Below are positions 1 to 8,684 of a DNA stretch of 64,000 bases, one piece after another. This stretch comes from Streptomyces seoulensis (GTDB lineage Bacteria; Actinomycetota; Actinomycetes; Streptomycetales; Streptomycetaceae): positions 4,680,853 to 4,744,852 of the forward strand of contig CP054936.1 of the NCBI GenBank assembly GCA_013364255.1. Direction: 5' to 3'. The position numbers were made by a program, and so were the translations under genes. The notes under the pieces are model-generated. The model ran no database searches, had not been told where the DNA came from, and was given only the letters and a program-made list of their open reading frames with translations. The first letter of the stretch is position 1. Each line of letters opens with the position of its first letter.

Positions 1-763
1 CGACGATCTGGTCCGGCAGCTCCCAGCCGAGCTGCTCGCAGATCTCGTACGCCAGCGTCTTGGAGCCCTCGGCGTAGTACGGCCGCAGGTTGACGTTGAC
101 GAAGCCCCAGCCCTCGCCGGCCGGGTCGCCGATCAGTTCGGAGCAGAAGCGGTTGACGTCGTCGTAGTTGCCCTCGATGCCGACGAGTTCGCCGCCGTAG
201 ACGGCGGCCATGACGACCTTGCCCTGTTCCAGGTCGTGCGGGATGAACACGCAGGAGCGGAAGCCGGCGCGGGCGGCGGCGGCGCCGACGGCGCCGGCCA
301 GGTTGCCGGTGGAGGAGCAGGACAGGGTGGTGAAGCCGAAGGCGCGGGCGGCCTCCAGGGCCTGCGCGACGACCCGGTCCTTGAAGGAGTGGGTCGGGTT
401 GCCGGAGTCGTCCTTGACGAACAGCTTGCCGGCGTCGACGCCGAGTGCGGCGGCCAGGCGGTCGGCCTGGACGAGCTTGGTCCAGCCCGGGTTGATGTTC
501 GGCTTGTCGGCCACGTCGGCGGGGACGGGCAGCAGCGGGGCGTAGCGCCAGATGTTGGCGGGGCCCGCCTCGATCCTCTTGCGCAGTTCCTCGGCGTCGT
601 AGGCCGAGAAGTCGTAGGCGATCTCCAGCGGGCCGAAACACTCCTCGCAGGCGAAGACCGGGCCGAGGGGCACGCGGTGACCGCACTCCCGGCAGCTCAG
701 CGCCGCGGCGGGGCCGAGGTCTACGGTGGAGTCGGTGCTGCTTGCAACTGTCTGCACAGCCAT
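1..763 (-). CDS. thrC: Threonine synthase, 3' part cut by window edge
   Basis: PLP enzyme that converts O-phosphohomoserine to threonine in the cytoplasm. The first 254 codons are in the window and the C-terminus lies off the left edge. The ATG at 763 opens MAVQTVASS. Two CxxC pairs near residues 24-42 (CREC, CEEC) form the small zinc-ribbon-like N-terminus seen in many actinobacterial threonine synthases. The PLP lysine motif KDDSGNPTHSFKDR and a Ser/Thr/Gly-rich phosphate-binding stretch (SCSSTGNLAGA) follow. A SAM-I riboswitch lies just upstream, so expression probably falls when S-adenosylmethionine is abundant. The family assignment is clear from the motifs. Confidence 0.95.
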   Translation of the reverse strand, partial: MAVQTVASSTDSTVDLGPAAALSCRECGHRVPLGPVFACEECFGPLEIAYDFSAYDAEELRKRIEAGPANIWRYAPLLPVPADVADKPNINPGWTKLVQADRLAAALGVDAGKLFVKDDSGNPTHSFKDRVVAQALEAARAFGFTTLSCSSTGNLAGAVGAAAARAGFRSCVFIPHDLEQGKVVMAAVYGGELVGIEGNYDDVNRFCSELIGDPAGEGWGFVNVNLRPYYAEGSKTLAYEICEQLGWELPDQIV

Positions 764-781
764 GGAGGCGAGGCCCTTTCT

Positions 782-940
782 CCTCATCTTCCTCACGACG
801 CATCTCGCCGTGAGACGGATTTGGCACCTTCCCTAGCCGGGAGCCTCGCGGAAACGATCGCGCCGGGCGATCTACGAGACCGGCTGGAGGGTTGCCGGGG
901 CTTCATCGGGCCGTGTCCCTCTGCCCCTCTGGATGAGCGG
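782..940 (-). promoter_or_regulatory. SAM-I (S-box) riboswitch leader of thrC
   Basis: Read on the minus strand, the leader has the conserved S-box blocks in order: CTCATCCAGAG, AGGGAC, GGCCC-ATGAAGCCCC, GGCAACC, and AAGGTGCCAAATCC. A P4 hairpin follows (CTCACG paired with CGTGAG). The closing strand GATGAG, near 785, pairs with the opening CTCATC to form P1. No oligo-U terminator follows. P1 runs straight into the GGAGAAAGGG ribosome-binding region about 10 nt before the ATG, so control is probably translational (inference). Confidence 0.93.
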
Positions 941-1122
941 TATTCGATTGTGAGTCGCGGCGACCCCGGCATGCGATGGTCATCCGCGTTGTTCAAGACT
1001 GTAACCGAAGGCCGGGACAGTGAGAGAGAGTCGTCCGAACCGCGAGACAGATCACAGGATGATGTGATCCGTGCCGCAGGACGTGGCGAAGTCGTCCGAG
1101 CAGGAGTGAGGAGCCGTCGACC

Positions 1123-2094
1123 GTGCTGGAAGAAGTCGAGCGCTGGCTGAGGACGCGGTCCTGGTCCGTGACCGACCGCCCGTTGCGGACGGTGCTGGCC
1201 GCCAAGCGCGCGAGCGGCTCGACCGTCAGCGTGGTGCTGCCCGCGCTGAACGAGGAGGCGACGGTCGGACAGATCGTCGCGGTGATCCGCGAGGAGCTGA
1301 TGCGGCGGGCGCCGCTGGTGGACGAGATCGTGGTCGTCGACTCCGGCTCCACCGACCGCACCTCCGAGGTGGCCGCGGCGGCCGGCGCGCGGGTGGTGCA
1401 CCGCGACGCGATCCTCCCCCGCGTCCCGGCGGTGCCCGGCAAGGGCGAGGTGCTGTGGCGCTCGCTCCTGGTCACCGGCGGGGACGTGGTCTGCTTCGTG
1501 GACGCCGATCTGCGCGAGTTCTCCGCCGACTTCGTCACCGGCATCGTCGGCCCGCTGCTCACCGACCCCGAGGTGCAGCTGGTCAAGGCGATGTACGACC
1601 GCCCGCTGACCGTCGCCGACGGCGGCGCCGCCGGGACCGCGGCGGCCGGGCAGGGCGGCCGGGTCACCGAGCTGATGGCCCGCCCGCTGCTGAACATGCA
1701 CTGGCCGCAGCTGGCCGGCTTCGTGCAGCCGCTCGGCGGCGAGTACGCCGCGCGCCGCTCGCTGCTGGAGCGGCTGCCGTTCCCGGTCGGCTACGGCGTC
1801 GAGCTGGGGATGCTGGTGGACGCGCTGCACCTGGTCGGCCTGGACGCGCTCGCCCAGGTCGACGTCGGGGTGCGGCTGCACCGGCACCAGGACGGCCAGG
1901 CGCTCGGCCGGATGGCCGCCGCCATCTACCGCACCGCCCAGCTGCGCCTGGCCCGCGGCCATCTGATCCGCCCCGCCCTCACCCAGTTCGAACGCGGCGC
2001 GAGCGGCTTCGAGCCGCGCACCCACTCGGTCGACACCGAGGAGCGCCCCCCGATGGCGGAGATCGCGGAGTACGCGGCCCGCCGGGTGGCGTGA
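1123..2094 (+). CDS. gpgS: Glucosyl-3-phosphoglycerate synthase-like glycosyltransferase
   Basis: A 323-residue GT-A fold glycosyltransferase. The nucleotide-sugar binding segment SVVLPALNEEATVG is at residues 36-49, the VVDSGSTDRT loop at 71-80 and the metal-binding DAD at 127-129. This pattern is typical of GpgS (GT81), which joins glucose from a nucleotide sugar to 3-phosphoglycerate on the way to glucosylglycerate, a compatible solute. The GTG start follows GAGGAG at 1108-1113 with good spacing. The trehalose genes otsA and otsB come next, which fits a stress-solute neighbourhood. A related GT2 function is possible, and the substrate is inferred from the family. Confidence 0.82.
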   Translation: MLEEVERWLRTRSWSVTDRPLRTVLAAKRASGSTVSVVLPALNEEATVGQIVAVIREELMRRAPLVDEIVVVDSGSTDRTSEVAAAAGARVVHRDAILPRVPAVPGKGEVLWRSLLVTGGDVVCFVDADLREFSADFVTGIVGPLLTDPEVQLVKAMYDRPLTVADGGAAGTAAAGQGGRVTELMARPLLNMHWPQLAGFVQPLGGEYAARRSLLERLPFPVGYGVELGMLVDALHLVGLDALAQVDVGVRLHRHQDGQALGRMAAAIYRTAQLRLARGHLIRPALTQFERGASGFEPRTHSVDTEERPPMAEIAEYAARRVA

Positions 2095-2171
2095 GCGGTC
2101 CGGGGCCGAAACCCCGCCGGCCCGTCCCCGGGCACGTTTGAGTGTTCGGGAGCCGGGCTAGGTTGAGGACC

Positions 2172-3605
2172 ATGGCTTCAACGCACGGTGCCGAGGTGCT
2201 GGTCGCCTCCAATCGCGGACCGGTCTCCTACGAACTGCGCCCGGACGGCGGGGAGGGCACGCTGCACGCGAGACGCGGCGGCGGCGGCCTGGTCTCCGGG
2301 CTCTCCGCGATCGGCCCGGACGCCGGCGCCGTATGGGTGTGCGCCGCGCTGGGCGACGCGGACCGGGAGGCGGTGCGCCGCTTCGAGGGCGGGCGCCGGC
2401 TGCCGGCCGAGGACACCGGCGGCCAGCGGGTCCGGATGCTCGACATCGCCCCGGACGTCTTCTCCGACGCGTACAACGGCATCGCCAACTCGGTGCTGTG
2501 GTTCGTGCACCACATGCTCTACCAGACCCCGCTCGAACCCGCGTTCGACGCCGAGTTCCGGCGGCGGTGGGCGTCGTACGAGTCCTACAACCGGGCCTTC
2601 GCCGAGGCGCTCGCCGAGGAGGCGGCCGAGGGCGCGGCCGTGGTGGTGCAGGACTACCACCTCACGCTGGTGCCGGGCATGCTGCGCGACTTCCGGCCGG
2701 ACGTGCGGATCGGGCACTTCTCGCACACCCCGTGGGCGCCGGTGGACTACTTCCGGATGCTGCCCGACGACATCGCCGAGCAGGTGCTGCGCGGCATGCT
2801 GGGCGCGGACCGGCTGGGCTTCCTCACCCGGCGCTGGGCGGACGCCTTCGCGGGCTGCTGCGAGGCGCTGACCGGCGGGCTCGCCGGCACCCGGATCGGG
2901 GTGCACGGGCTGGGCGCGGACGCGGAGTTCCTGCGCGAGCGCGCGCACCGGGCCGACGTGAAGGAGCGGATGGCGGCGCTGCGCGAGGAGATCGGCATGG
3001 CGCCGGACGGCGGCGCGCGCCGCACGATCGTCCGGGTGGACCGCACCGAGCTGTCGAAGAACATCGTGCGCGGGCTGCTGGCCTACCGGCAGCTCCTCGA
3101 CGACCGGCCCGAGTGGCGCGAACGGGTGGTCCACGTCGCCTTCGCCTACCCCTCCCGGCAGGACCTGGCCGTCTACCGGGAGTACACGGCCGAGGTGCGG
3201 CGCCTGGCCGAGGAGATCAACGCGCGCTACGGCACGCCCGGCTGGACCCCGGTCGTCCTGCACGTCGAGGACGACTTCGCGCGCTCGCTCGCGGCGTACC
3301 GGATCGCCGACGTGGCCCTGGTCAACCCGATCCGCGACGGCATGAACCTGGTCGCCAAGGAGGTCCCGGTCGTCTCCGACGCCGGCTGCGCGCTGGTGCT
3401 GTCCCGGGAGGCGGGCGCGTACGCGGAGCTGGGCGACGACGCGATCGTCGTCAACCCGTACGACGTGGTCGGCACCGCGGACGCCCTGCACGAGGCCCTG
3501 ACCATGGCGGGCCCGGAGCGGGCGGAACGGAGCAAGCGCCTGGCCGCCGCCGCGACGGCCCTGCCCCCGGCCCAGTGGTTCCTGGACCAGCTGAACGAAC
3601 TCTGA
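2172..3605 (+). CDS. otsA: Trehalose-6-phosphate synthase (GT20)
   Basis: Makes trehalose 6-phosphate from a nucleotide-glucose and glucose 6-phosphate. The 477-residue protein has the usual OtsA length and begins with the VASNRGPVSY motif at residues 11-20. It also has VQDYHLTLVPGMLR, GHFSHTPWAPVDYFR and, near the C-terminus, NPIRDGMNLVAKE, which binds the donor. The ATG at 2172 is preferred because VLVASNRGP is normally close to the N-terminus. An in-frame GTG at 2142 would add 10 residues and has no clear ribosome-binding site. The phosphatase gene otsB faces it across a shared terminator. Confidence 0.95.
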   Translation: MASTHGAEVLVASNRGPVSYELRPDGGEGTLHARRGGGGLVSGLSAIGPDAGAVWVCAALGDADREAVRRFEGGRRLPAEDTGGQRVRMLDIAPDVFSDAYNGIANSVLWFVHHMLYQTPLEPAFDAEFRRRWASYESYNRAFAEALAEEAAEGAAVVVQDYHLTLVPGMLRDFRPDVRIGHFSHTPWAPVDYFRMLPDDIAEQVLRGMLGADRLGFLTRRWADAFAGCCEALTGGLAGTRIGVHGLGADAEFLRERAHRADVKERMAALREEIGMAPDGGARRTIVRVDRTELSKNIVRGLLAYRQLLDDRPEWRERVVHVAFAYPSRQDLAVYREYTAEVRRLAEEINARYGTPGWTPVVLHVEDDFARSLAAYRIADVALVNPIRDGMNLVAKEVPVVSDAGCALVLSREAGAYAELGDDAIVVNPYDVVGTADALHEALTMAGPERAERSKRLAAAATALPPAQWFLDQLNEL

Positions 3606-3608
3606 GGG

Positions 3609-3656
3609 CGGCCCGTGTCCCCGGCCCCCGGAGCGGGCACCGGGGACACGGCCCTT
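3609..3656. terminator. Bidirectional terminator between otsA and otsB
   Basis: Long GC-rich inverted repeat with arms around GTGTCCCCGG and CCGGGGACAC, placed between two convergent stop codons. No T-run, as is usual in this genus. Confidence 0.7.
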
Positions 3657-3660
3657 CGGG

Positions 3661-4527
3661 CTACGGCAGCTCGTCCGCCAGGCTCCGCAGCAGCCCGACC
3701 ACGCCCGCCGGGCCCGCGACCACCAGGTCCGCCCGCTCGGACAGCTCGGTGACCTCGCTGCTCCCGCTGCACACCAGGACGCCCGGCACGCCGCCGGTGC
3801 GCAGCTTCTCCACCGCGGCGAAGGCGGGCAGGTCGCCGAGGTCGTCACCGGCGTAGAGGACCGAGGCGGCGCCCAGGTCCCGGACGTACTCCGCCAGGGC
3901 CACGCCCTTGTCCATGCCCGGCGGGCGCAACTCCAGCACCATCCGGCCCGGCTCCACGATCAGGCCGTTGCGGGCGGCCAGCCCGGCGAGCGGTTCGCGC
4001 AGCAGGTCGAAGGCGGCCTGCGGGTCCTCGGCGCGGCGGGTGTGCACGGCCAGCGAGCGCCCCTTCTCCTCGATCCAGGTGCCCCGCCAGGCGCCGATCC
4101 GGTCCAGGAAGCCCGGCAGCTCGGCGCGGACGGCGGCGACGCCGGGGTGCGGGGCCGGCGCGGTGACGTCGCCCGTCGCGGCGTCCCAGCGTTCGGCGCC
4201 GTAGTGGCCGAGGACGACGAGGTGTTCCAGGCCCGGCACGCCCGCGAAGCCGCCGTTGCGCACCGCGACGCCGGCCGGGCGGCCGGTGACCACCGCGACG
4301 GCGGCCACCTTCGGGGCCAGCGCGGCCAGCGCCGGCAGCGCCCCGGGGTGCGCCCGGGCCTGGTCCGGGTCGGGCACGATCGGGGCGAGCGTCCCGTCGA
4401 AGTCGAGTGCGATCACCGCCCGCTCCGGCCGCGCGAGCACGGCGGCGAGGCCGTCCCGGCCGGCCTGCGTGGCGGGGGTCGGCAGGGAGGCGGCGGGGTG
4501 GGTGGAGTCGGTGTCGTGGCTGCCCAT
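3661..4527 (-). CDS. otsB: Trehalose-6-phosphate phosphatase
   Basis: HAD-superfamily phosphatase, 288 residues, that removes phosphate from trehalose 6-phosphate to give trehalose. The nucleophile motif is DFDGTLAPIVPD at about residues 42-53. The second HAD motif is VVTGRPAG and the acidic metal motif is AGDDLGDLPAF near residue 237. The size matches bacterial OtsB. It converges with otsA, the enzyme of the preceding step. Confidence 0.93.
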   Translation of the reverse strand: MGSHDTDSTHPAASLPTPATQAGRDGLAAVLARPERAVIALDFDGTLAPIVPDPDQARAHPGALPALAALAPKVAAVAVVTGRPAGVAVRNGGFAGVPGLEHLVVLGHYGAERWDAATGDVTAPAPHPGVAAVRAELPGFLDRIGAWRGTWIEEKGRSLAVHTRRAEDPQAAFDLLREPLAGLAARNGLIVEPGRMVLELRPPGMDKGVALAEYVRDLGAASVLYAGDDLGDLPAFAAVEKLRTGGVPGVLVCSGSSEVTELSERADLVVAGPAGVVGLLRSLADELP

Positions 4528-4602
4528 GAGCCGAACCTATCCACACTCGCCCGGGCCCACTCCTCGACGCGGGCGGCGGTCCGGCGCGCTGCCCGCCGGG
4601 CG

Positions 4603-4950
4603 TCAGCGCTCGGATCGGCGGCTCTCGCGGATCCGGCGCAGGCGGTTGACCGTGACCGGGTCGTGGGCGAGGGCGCGGGTGTCGTCCAGGAGGGCGTTGA
4701 GCAGCTGGTAGTAGCGCACCGGCGACAGGCCCAGTTCCTCGCGGACCGCGCGTTCCTTGGCGCCGGGGCCGGAGAACCCGCGCCGCTCCAGCGCGAGGAT
4801 GTCCCGCTCCCGCCGCCCGAGCCCCTGCTCCCGCTGCTCCCGTTCCCGCTGCTCCCGTTCCCGCTGCTCCCGCGACGGTTCCGCGCCGCCGCCCTCGCCC
4901 GGCGCGCCGCCGTCCCGTACGTCCTCGTCCCGCACGTCTCGCCCGTCCAT
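4603..4950 (-). CDS. DUF3263 family small helix-turn-helix-like protein
   Basis: A 115-residue cytoplasmic protein starting at ATG 4950. The N-terminal half is very charged and carries a repeated REQ/REREQ stretch encoded by near-identical GCTCCCGTTCC-type units. The C-terminal 65 residues (LGRRERDILALERRGFSGPGAKERAVREELGLSPVRY and onward) match DUF3263, a short domain with a helix-turn-helix look that is common in actinobacteria. The function is unknown. It lies between the trehalose genes and a sugar transporter lipoprotein with no obvious operon partner. Confidence 0.8.
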   Translation of the reverse strand: MDGRDVRDEDVRDGGAPGEGGGAEPSREQREREQREREQREQGLGRRERDILALERRGFSGPGAKERAVREELGLSPVRYYQLLNALLDDTRALAHDPVTVNRLRRIRESRRSER

Positions 4951-5024
4951 ACCCCGCACCGTAACCCCGGCCGCCGACAACGCGACCGGACGGACGGCCG
5001 GGCGCACTCCCCCAGGCGGGCGGG

Positions 5025-6335
5025 TCAGCTCCCGCTCTGCGCGCTCTCCGCGTCCGACGCCGTCGTCTGGAGCTGGTTGAGGACCGCGGTCGGGTCGCCC
5101 GTCGGGCCGACCGCGCGGCCGATGTCCTTCTTCACGTCCGCGCTCACCCGCGCCCAGGACGTCTTGCCGAACGGGTAGAGCTGGGCCAGCGGCAGCTCCT
5201 CCAGGAACGGCCACAGCTTCTTGTCCTCGTCCGCCGCGGTCATCACGTCGGAGGCGGAGCTGGTGACGGGCAGCAGGTCGTACTCGCGGGAGAAGGCCAG
5301 CACGTTCTTCTCGTTGTAGACGAAGTCGAGGAAGTCGCCGATCTGGTCCTTGTGGCCGGGCTCCTTGAAGGCCATCATCCAGTCGTTGACGCCCATGGTC
5401 GCCTTGGGCGTGCCGTTGCGTCCCGGCACCGGCACCATGCCGAAGTCGACGCCCTGCTTGGCGGCCTGCTGCATCAGCGTCGGGTGGCCGTTGAGCATGC
5501 CGACCTCGCCGGCCGCGAACGCCGAGAAGGCCTGCGCCCGGTTCAGCTTGCCCGGGGCGACGGGCCCGGTCAGTCCCTTGCCGACCAGCTCGTCCTTCAG
5601 CCAGGTGAACGTTTCCGCGTTCTGCGGCGAGTTGATCGTGTAGGTGCCGATGTCGTCGGTGTAGCCGGCGCCGCCGCTCAGCAGCCACTGGAGCGTCTCG
5701 GCCTGCGCCTCCTCGGGGCCGAGCGGCAGGGCGTAGGGGTACTTCACGCCCTTGGCCTTCAGCGCCTCGGCGTCGGCGGCGAGGTCGTCCCAGGTCTTGG
5801 GCGCGCTGGTGATGCCGGCCCGGGCGAAGAGGGTCTTGTTGTAGAACAGCACGCGGGTGGAGGCGGCGAACGGGATGCCGTACTGCACGTGCCGCAGCTG
5901 GCCGGCCTCGGAGAGCTGGCCGAGGAAGTCGGCCTGCACGGGTATGGAGAGCAGGTCGTCGGCCTTGTAGAGCATGTCCTTGTCGGCGTAGTCGGCGTAG
6001 GCGCCGATCTGCGCCATGTCCGGCGGGTCGCCCGCGTCGGCCATCTCCTTGACCTTGCGGTCCACGTCCGTCCAGGAGTAGACGCTGACCTTGACCTTCA
6101 CGCCCGGGTGGCCGGACTCGTAGGCGCGGGCCAGGTCGTCCCAGTACTTCTGCGAGCTGTTGGCGGCGGAGTCGCCGTAGTCGGCGGCGACCAGCCGGAG
6201 GGTCACGTCGGAGGAGCCGGTGCTCCCGCAGCCGCCGAGAAACGCCGTCATGCCCAGTGCGGACACCACCGCGATCGTTCCTGTCCTGCGCCGCTGCACT
6301 GCCTCTTCCGCCCCAACCGTCTCGCCGTTCAACAT
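5025..6335 (-). CDS. ABC transporter sugar-binding lipoprotein
   Basis: A 436-residue extracellular solute-binding protein (family 1 type). An N-terminal signal peptide runs from RRRTG through a hydrophobic stretch to the lipobox LGGC near residue 36, so it should be lipid-anchored outside the membrane. The body has typical sugar-binder features such as HPGVKVKV, DMAQIGAY and FNKTLF-like segments. No permease or ATPase gene lies beside it, so it probably works with a remote permease and perhaps the MsiK ATPase encoded at 30.5 kb. It is divergent from nagK, and its start is 10 nt from a dre-like site. An aminosugar ligand is likely but inferred. Confidence 0.88.
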   Translation of the reverse strand: MLNGETVGAEEAVQRRRTGTIAVVSALGMTAFLGGCGSTGSSDVTLRLVAADYGDSAANSSQKYWDDLARAYESGHPGVKVKVSVYSWTDVDRKVKEMADAGDPPDMAQIGAYADYADKDMLYKADDLLSIPVQADFLGQLSEAGQLRHVQYGIPFAASTRVLFYNKTLFARAGITSAPKTWDDLAADAEALKAKGVKYPYALPLGPEEAQAETLQWLLSGGAGYTDDIGTYTINSPQNAETFTWLKDELVGKGLTGPVAPGKLNRAQAFSAFAAGEVGMLNGHPTLMQQAAKQGVDFGMVPVPGRNGTPKATMGVNDWMMAFKEPGHKDQIGDFLDFVYNEKNVLAFSREYDLLPVTSSASDVMTAADEDKKLWPFLEELPLAQLYPFGKTSWARVSADVKKDIGRAVGPTGDPTAVLNQLQTTASDAESAQSGS

Positions 6336-6344
6336 GTGGACACG

Positions 6345-6360
6345 ATAGGTCTACACCACG
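6345..6360. promoter_or_regulatory. Candidate DasR operator (dre), left copy
   Basis: ATAGGTCTACACCACG matches 12 of 16 positions of the DasR consensus A(C/G)TGGTCTAGACCA(C/G)T. It lies between the divergent sugar-binding lipoprotein and nagK. Confidence 0.6.
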
Positions 6361-6362
6361 TG

Positions 6363-6378
6363 AGTGGACTAGACCTCT
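6363..6378. promoter_or_regulatory. Candidate DasR operator (dre), right copy
   Basis: AGTGGACTAGACCTCT matches 14 of 16 positions of the same consensus, 28 nt upstream of the nagK GTG. It is the stronger of the two copies. DasR control of nagKA through a dre is established in S. coelicolor. Confidence 0.82.
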
Positions 6379-6406
6379 TGCGGGTCAAAGGGCCACACTG
6401 TCCCCC

Positions 6407-7345
6407 GTGAGACACGTCATCGCTCTCGATGTGGGCGGCACCGGGATGAAGGCCGCGCTGGTCGCCGCCGACGGCGCCCTGCTGCACCAGGCGCGCCGCG
6501 CCACCGGCCGCGACCACGGACCCGATGCCGTCGTCGAGAACATCCTCGGCTTCGCCGCCGAACTGCGGGCGCTGGGCGCCGAACGCTTCGGCGAGCCGGC
6601 CGCCGCCGCGGGCGTCGCCGTCCCCGGCATCGTCGACGAGGAACGCGGCATCGCCGCCTACGCGGCCAACCTCGGCTGGCGCGACGTGCCGCTGCGCGAC
6701 CTGCTGACCGAGCGGCTGGGCGGCATCCCCGTCGCCCTCGGCCACGACGTGCGCACCGGCGGCCTCGCCGAGGGCCGCATCGGCGCGGGCAAGGGCGCCG
6801 ACCGGTTCTTCTTCGTGCCGCTGGGCACCGGCATCGCCGGCGCCATCGGCATCGACGGCCGGGTGGAGGCGGGCGCGCACGGCTTCGCCGGCGAGATCGG
6901 CCACATCGTCGTACGGCCCGGCGGCACCCCCTGCCCGTGCGGGCAGAACGGCTGCCTGGAGCGGTTCGCGTCCGCCTCGGCGGTCAGCCAGGCCTGGGCC
7001 GAGGCCTGCGGCGACCCGCAGGCCGACGCGGCGGACTGCGCCAAGGCGGTGGAGTCCGGGGACGCCCGCGCGCGGGCCGTCTGGCAGGAGGCGGTGGACG
7101 CGCTCGCCGACGGACTGGTCACCGCGCTCACCCTGCTGGACCCGCGCACGCTGATCATCGGCGGCGGACTCGCCGAGGCGGGGGAAACCCTCTTCGCACC
7201 GCTTCGGGAGGCCGTCCGGCGGCGGGTCACCTTCCAGAAGCTGCCGGCCGTCGTCCCCGCCGCCCTGGGGGACACCGCCGGCTGCCTGGGCGCGGGCCTC
7301 CTCGCCTGGGACCTCCTCAACACTTCTACGACTGCCCGGAGGTAG
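6407..7345 (+). CDS. nagK: ROK-family N-acetylglucosamine kinase
   Basis: A 312-residue ROK kinase. The ATP-binding segment ALDVGGTGMKAALV is at residues 5-18. The ROK signature follows: GHDV, GTGIAGAIG, and the zinc cluster GHIVVRPGGTPCPCGQNGCLE, whose cysteines are CPC and NGC. The product phosphorylates N-acetylglucosamine (or glucose) in the cytoplasm. The GTG start at 6407 is chosen because the phosphate-binding motif sits at the N-terminus. There is no strong ribosome-binding site, so a short leader is possible. Stop and next start are only 7 nt apart, so nagK and nagA form an operon, which favours the GlcNAc kinase assignment over glucokinase. Confidence 0.88.
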   Translation: MRHVIALDVGGTGMKAALVAADGALLHQARRATGRDHGPDAVVENILGFAAELRALGAERFGEPAAAAGVAVPGIVDEERGIAAYAANLGWRDVPLRDLLTERLGGIPVALGHDVRTGGLAEGRIGAGKGADRFFFVPLGTGIAGAIGIDGRVEAGAHGFAGEIGHIVVRPGGTPCPCGQNGCLERFASASAVSQAWAEACGDPQADAADCAKAVESGDARARAVWQEAVDALADGLVTALTLLDPRTLIIGGGLAEAGETLFAPLREAVRRRVTFQKLPAVVPAALGDTAGCLGAGLLAWDLLNTSTTARR

Positions 7346-7352
7346 CCCCCTG

Positions 7353-8519
7353 ATGGCCGCTAGCAAGGTTCTCACCGGAGCCCGGGTGGTCCTGCCCACC
7401 GGGATCGTCGACGGCGGCCGCGTGATCGTCGACGGCACGCGGATCGCCGACACCGGTACCGGTGCCGGCACCGGCACGGCTCCGGCGGACGCCGAGACGT
7501 ACGACGTCTCCGGCCACTGGCTGGTCCCCGGCTTCGTCGACCTGCACAACCACGGCGGCGGCGGCGCGTCCTTCTCCGGCTCGGCCGACGACGTCCTGAC
7601 CGCCGTCCGCACCCACCGCGCGCACGGCACCACCACCCTCGTCGCCTCCACCGTCACCGACGACATGGACGTCCTCACCCGGCAGGCCGGACTCCTGTCC
7701 GAGCTGGCCGAGCAGGGCGAGATCGCCGGCGTCCACTTCGAGGGCCCGTTCATCTCGCCGTGCCGCAAGGGCGCGCACTCCGAGGCGCTGCTGCGCCACC
7801 CGGACCCGGCCGAGGTGCGCAAACTTCTCGACGCGGCCCGCGGCCACGCCAAGATGGTCACGCTCGCCACCGAACTGCCCGGCGGCCTCGACTCGGTACG
7901 GCTGCTCGCCGAGCACGGCGTGATCGCGGCGGTCGGGCACACCGACGCCACCTATGAGCAGACGGTGGAGGCGATCGACACCGGCGCCACCGTCGCCACC
8001 CACCTGTTCAACGCGATGCCCGCCCTCGGCCACCGCGCCCCCGGCCCGATCGCCGCCCTGCTGGAGGACGAGCGGGTCACCGTCGAGCTGATCAACGACG
8101 GCGTGCACCTGCACCCGGCCGCCCTGGAACTGGCCTTCCACCACGCGGGCGCCGCCCGGGTCGCGTTCATCACCGACGCCATGGACGCCGCCGGCTCCGG
8201 CGACGGCCGCTACCTGCTCGGCCCGCTGGAGGTCGAGGTGACCGACGGCGTCGCCCGACTGGTGGAAGGTGACTCGATCGCCGGCTCGACCCTCACCCTG
8301 GACCGCGCCTTCAAGCGCGCGGTCACCGTCGACGGGCTCCCCGTCCAGGACGTGGTCGCCGCCCTGTCCGCCAACCCGGCCCGGCTGCTCGGCCTGGACG
8401 ACCGCATCGGCTCCCTGGAAGCGGGCAAGGACGCCGACCTGGTGCTGCTGGACGAGGAGTTCACCCTCAAGGGCGTCCTGCGGCGCGGCGCGTGGGTGGT
8501 CGGTCCGCACCTGGGCTGA
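7353..8519 (+). CDS. nagA: N-acetylglucosamine-6-phosphate deacetylase
   Basis: A 388-residue amidohydrolase that removes acetate from GlcNAc-6-P to give glucosamine 6-phosphate. The metal and catalytic motifs are visible: DLHNHGGGG near residue 62, HFEGPFIS, GHTDATYEQ, THLFNAM, INDGVHLHP and ITDAMDAAG with the catalytic aspartate. The ribosome-binding site GGAGG overlaps the nagK stop, so translation is coupled. The upstream dre sites link the pair to control by aminosugar phosphates via DasR. Confidence 0.96.
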   Translation: MAASKVLTGARVVLPTGIVDGGRVIVDGTRIADTGTGAGTGTAPADAETYDVSGHWLVPGFVDLHNHGGGGASFSGSADDVLTAVRTHRAHGTTTLVASTVTDDMDVLTRQAGLLSELAEQGEIAGVHFEGPFISPCRKGAHSEALLRHPDPAEVRKLLDAARGHAKMVTLATELPGGLDSVRLLAEHGVIAAVGHTDATYEQTVEAIDTGATVATHLFNAMPALGHRAPGPIAALLEDERVTVELINDGVHLHPAALELAFHHAGAARVAFITDAMDAAGSGDGRYLLGPLEVEVTDGVARLVEGDSIAGSTLTLDRAFKRAVTVDGLPVQDVVAALSANPARLLGLDDRIGSLEAGKDADLVLLDEEFTLKGVLRRGAWVVGPHLG

Positions 8520-8684
8520 TCCGTCCCGCCGGCCGGCCGCGGGGGCCGGCCCGAGGGGTGGGCGGCGGCCCGCGCGTTTGGCATGATCGAGGCCCGGAGA
8601 GGTCCAGGGCGCCGCGCCCGGACCCGTCCGGGACATCGGGACACCAGGCGCGCCGGGCGCATTACTCGGGGGAGGTCGGCCCAC

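Noticed and set aside
4042..5178. Long plus-strand open frame across otsB and the DUF3263 gene
   Set aside because: Runs antisense to clear genes with conserved domains. Its composition is that of a GC-rich shadow frame.
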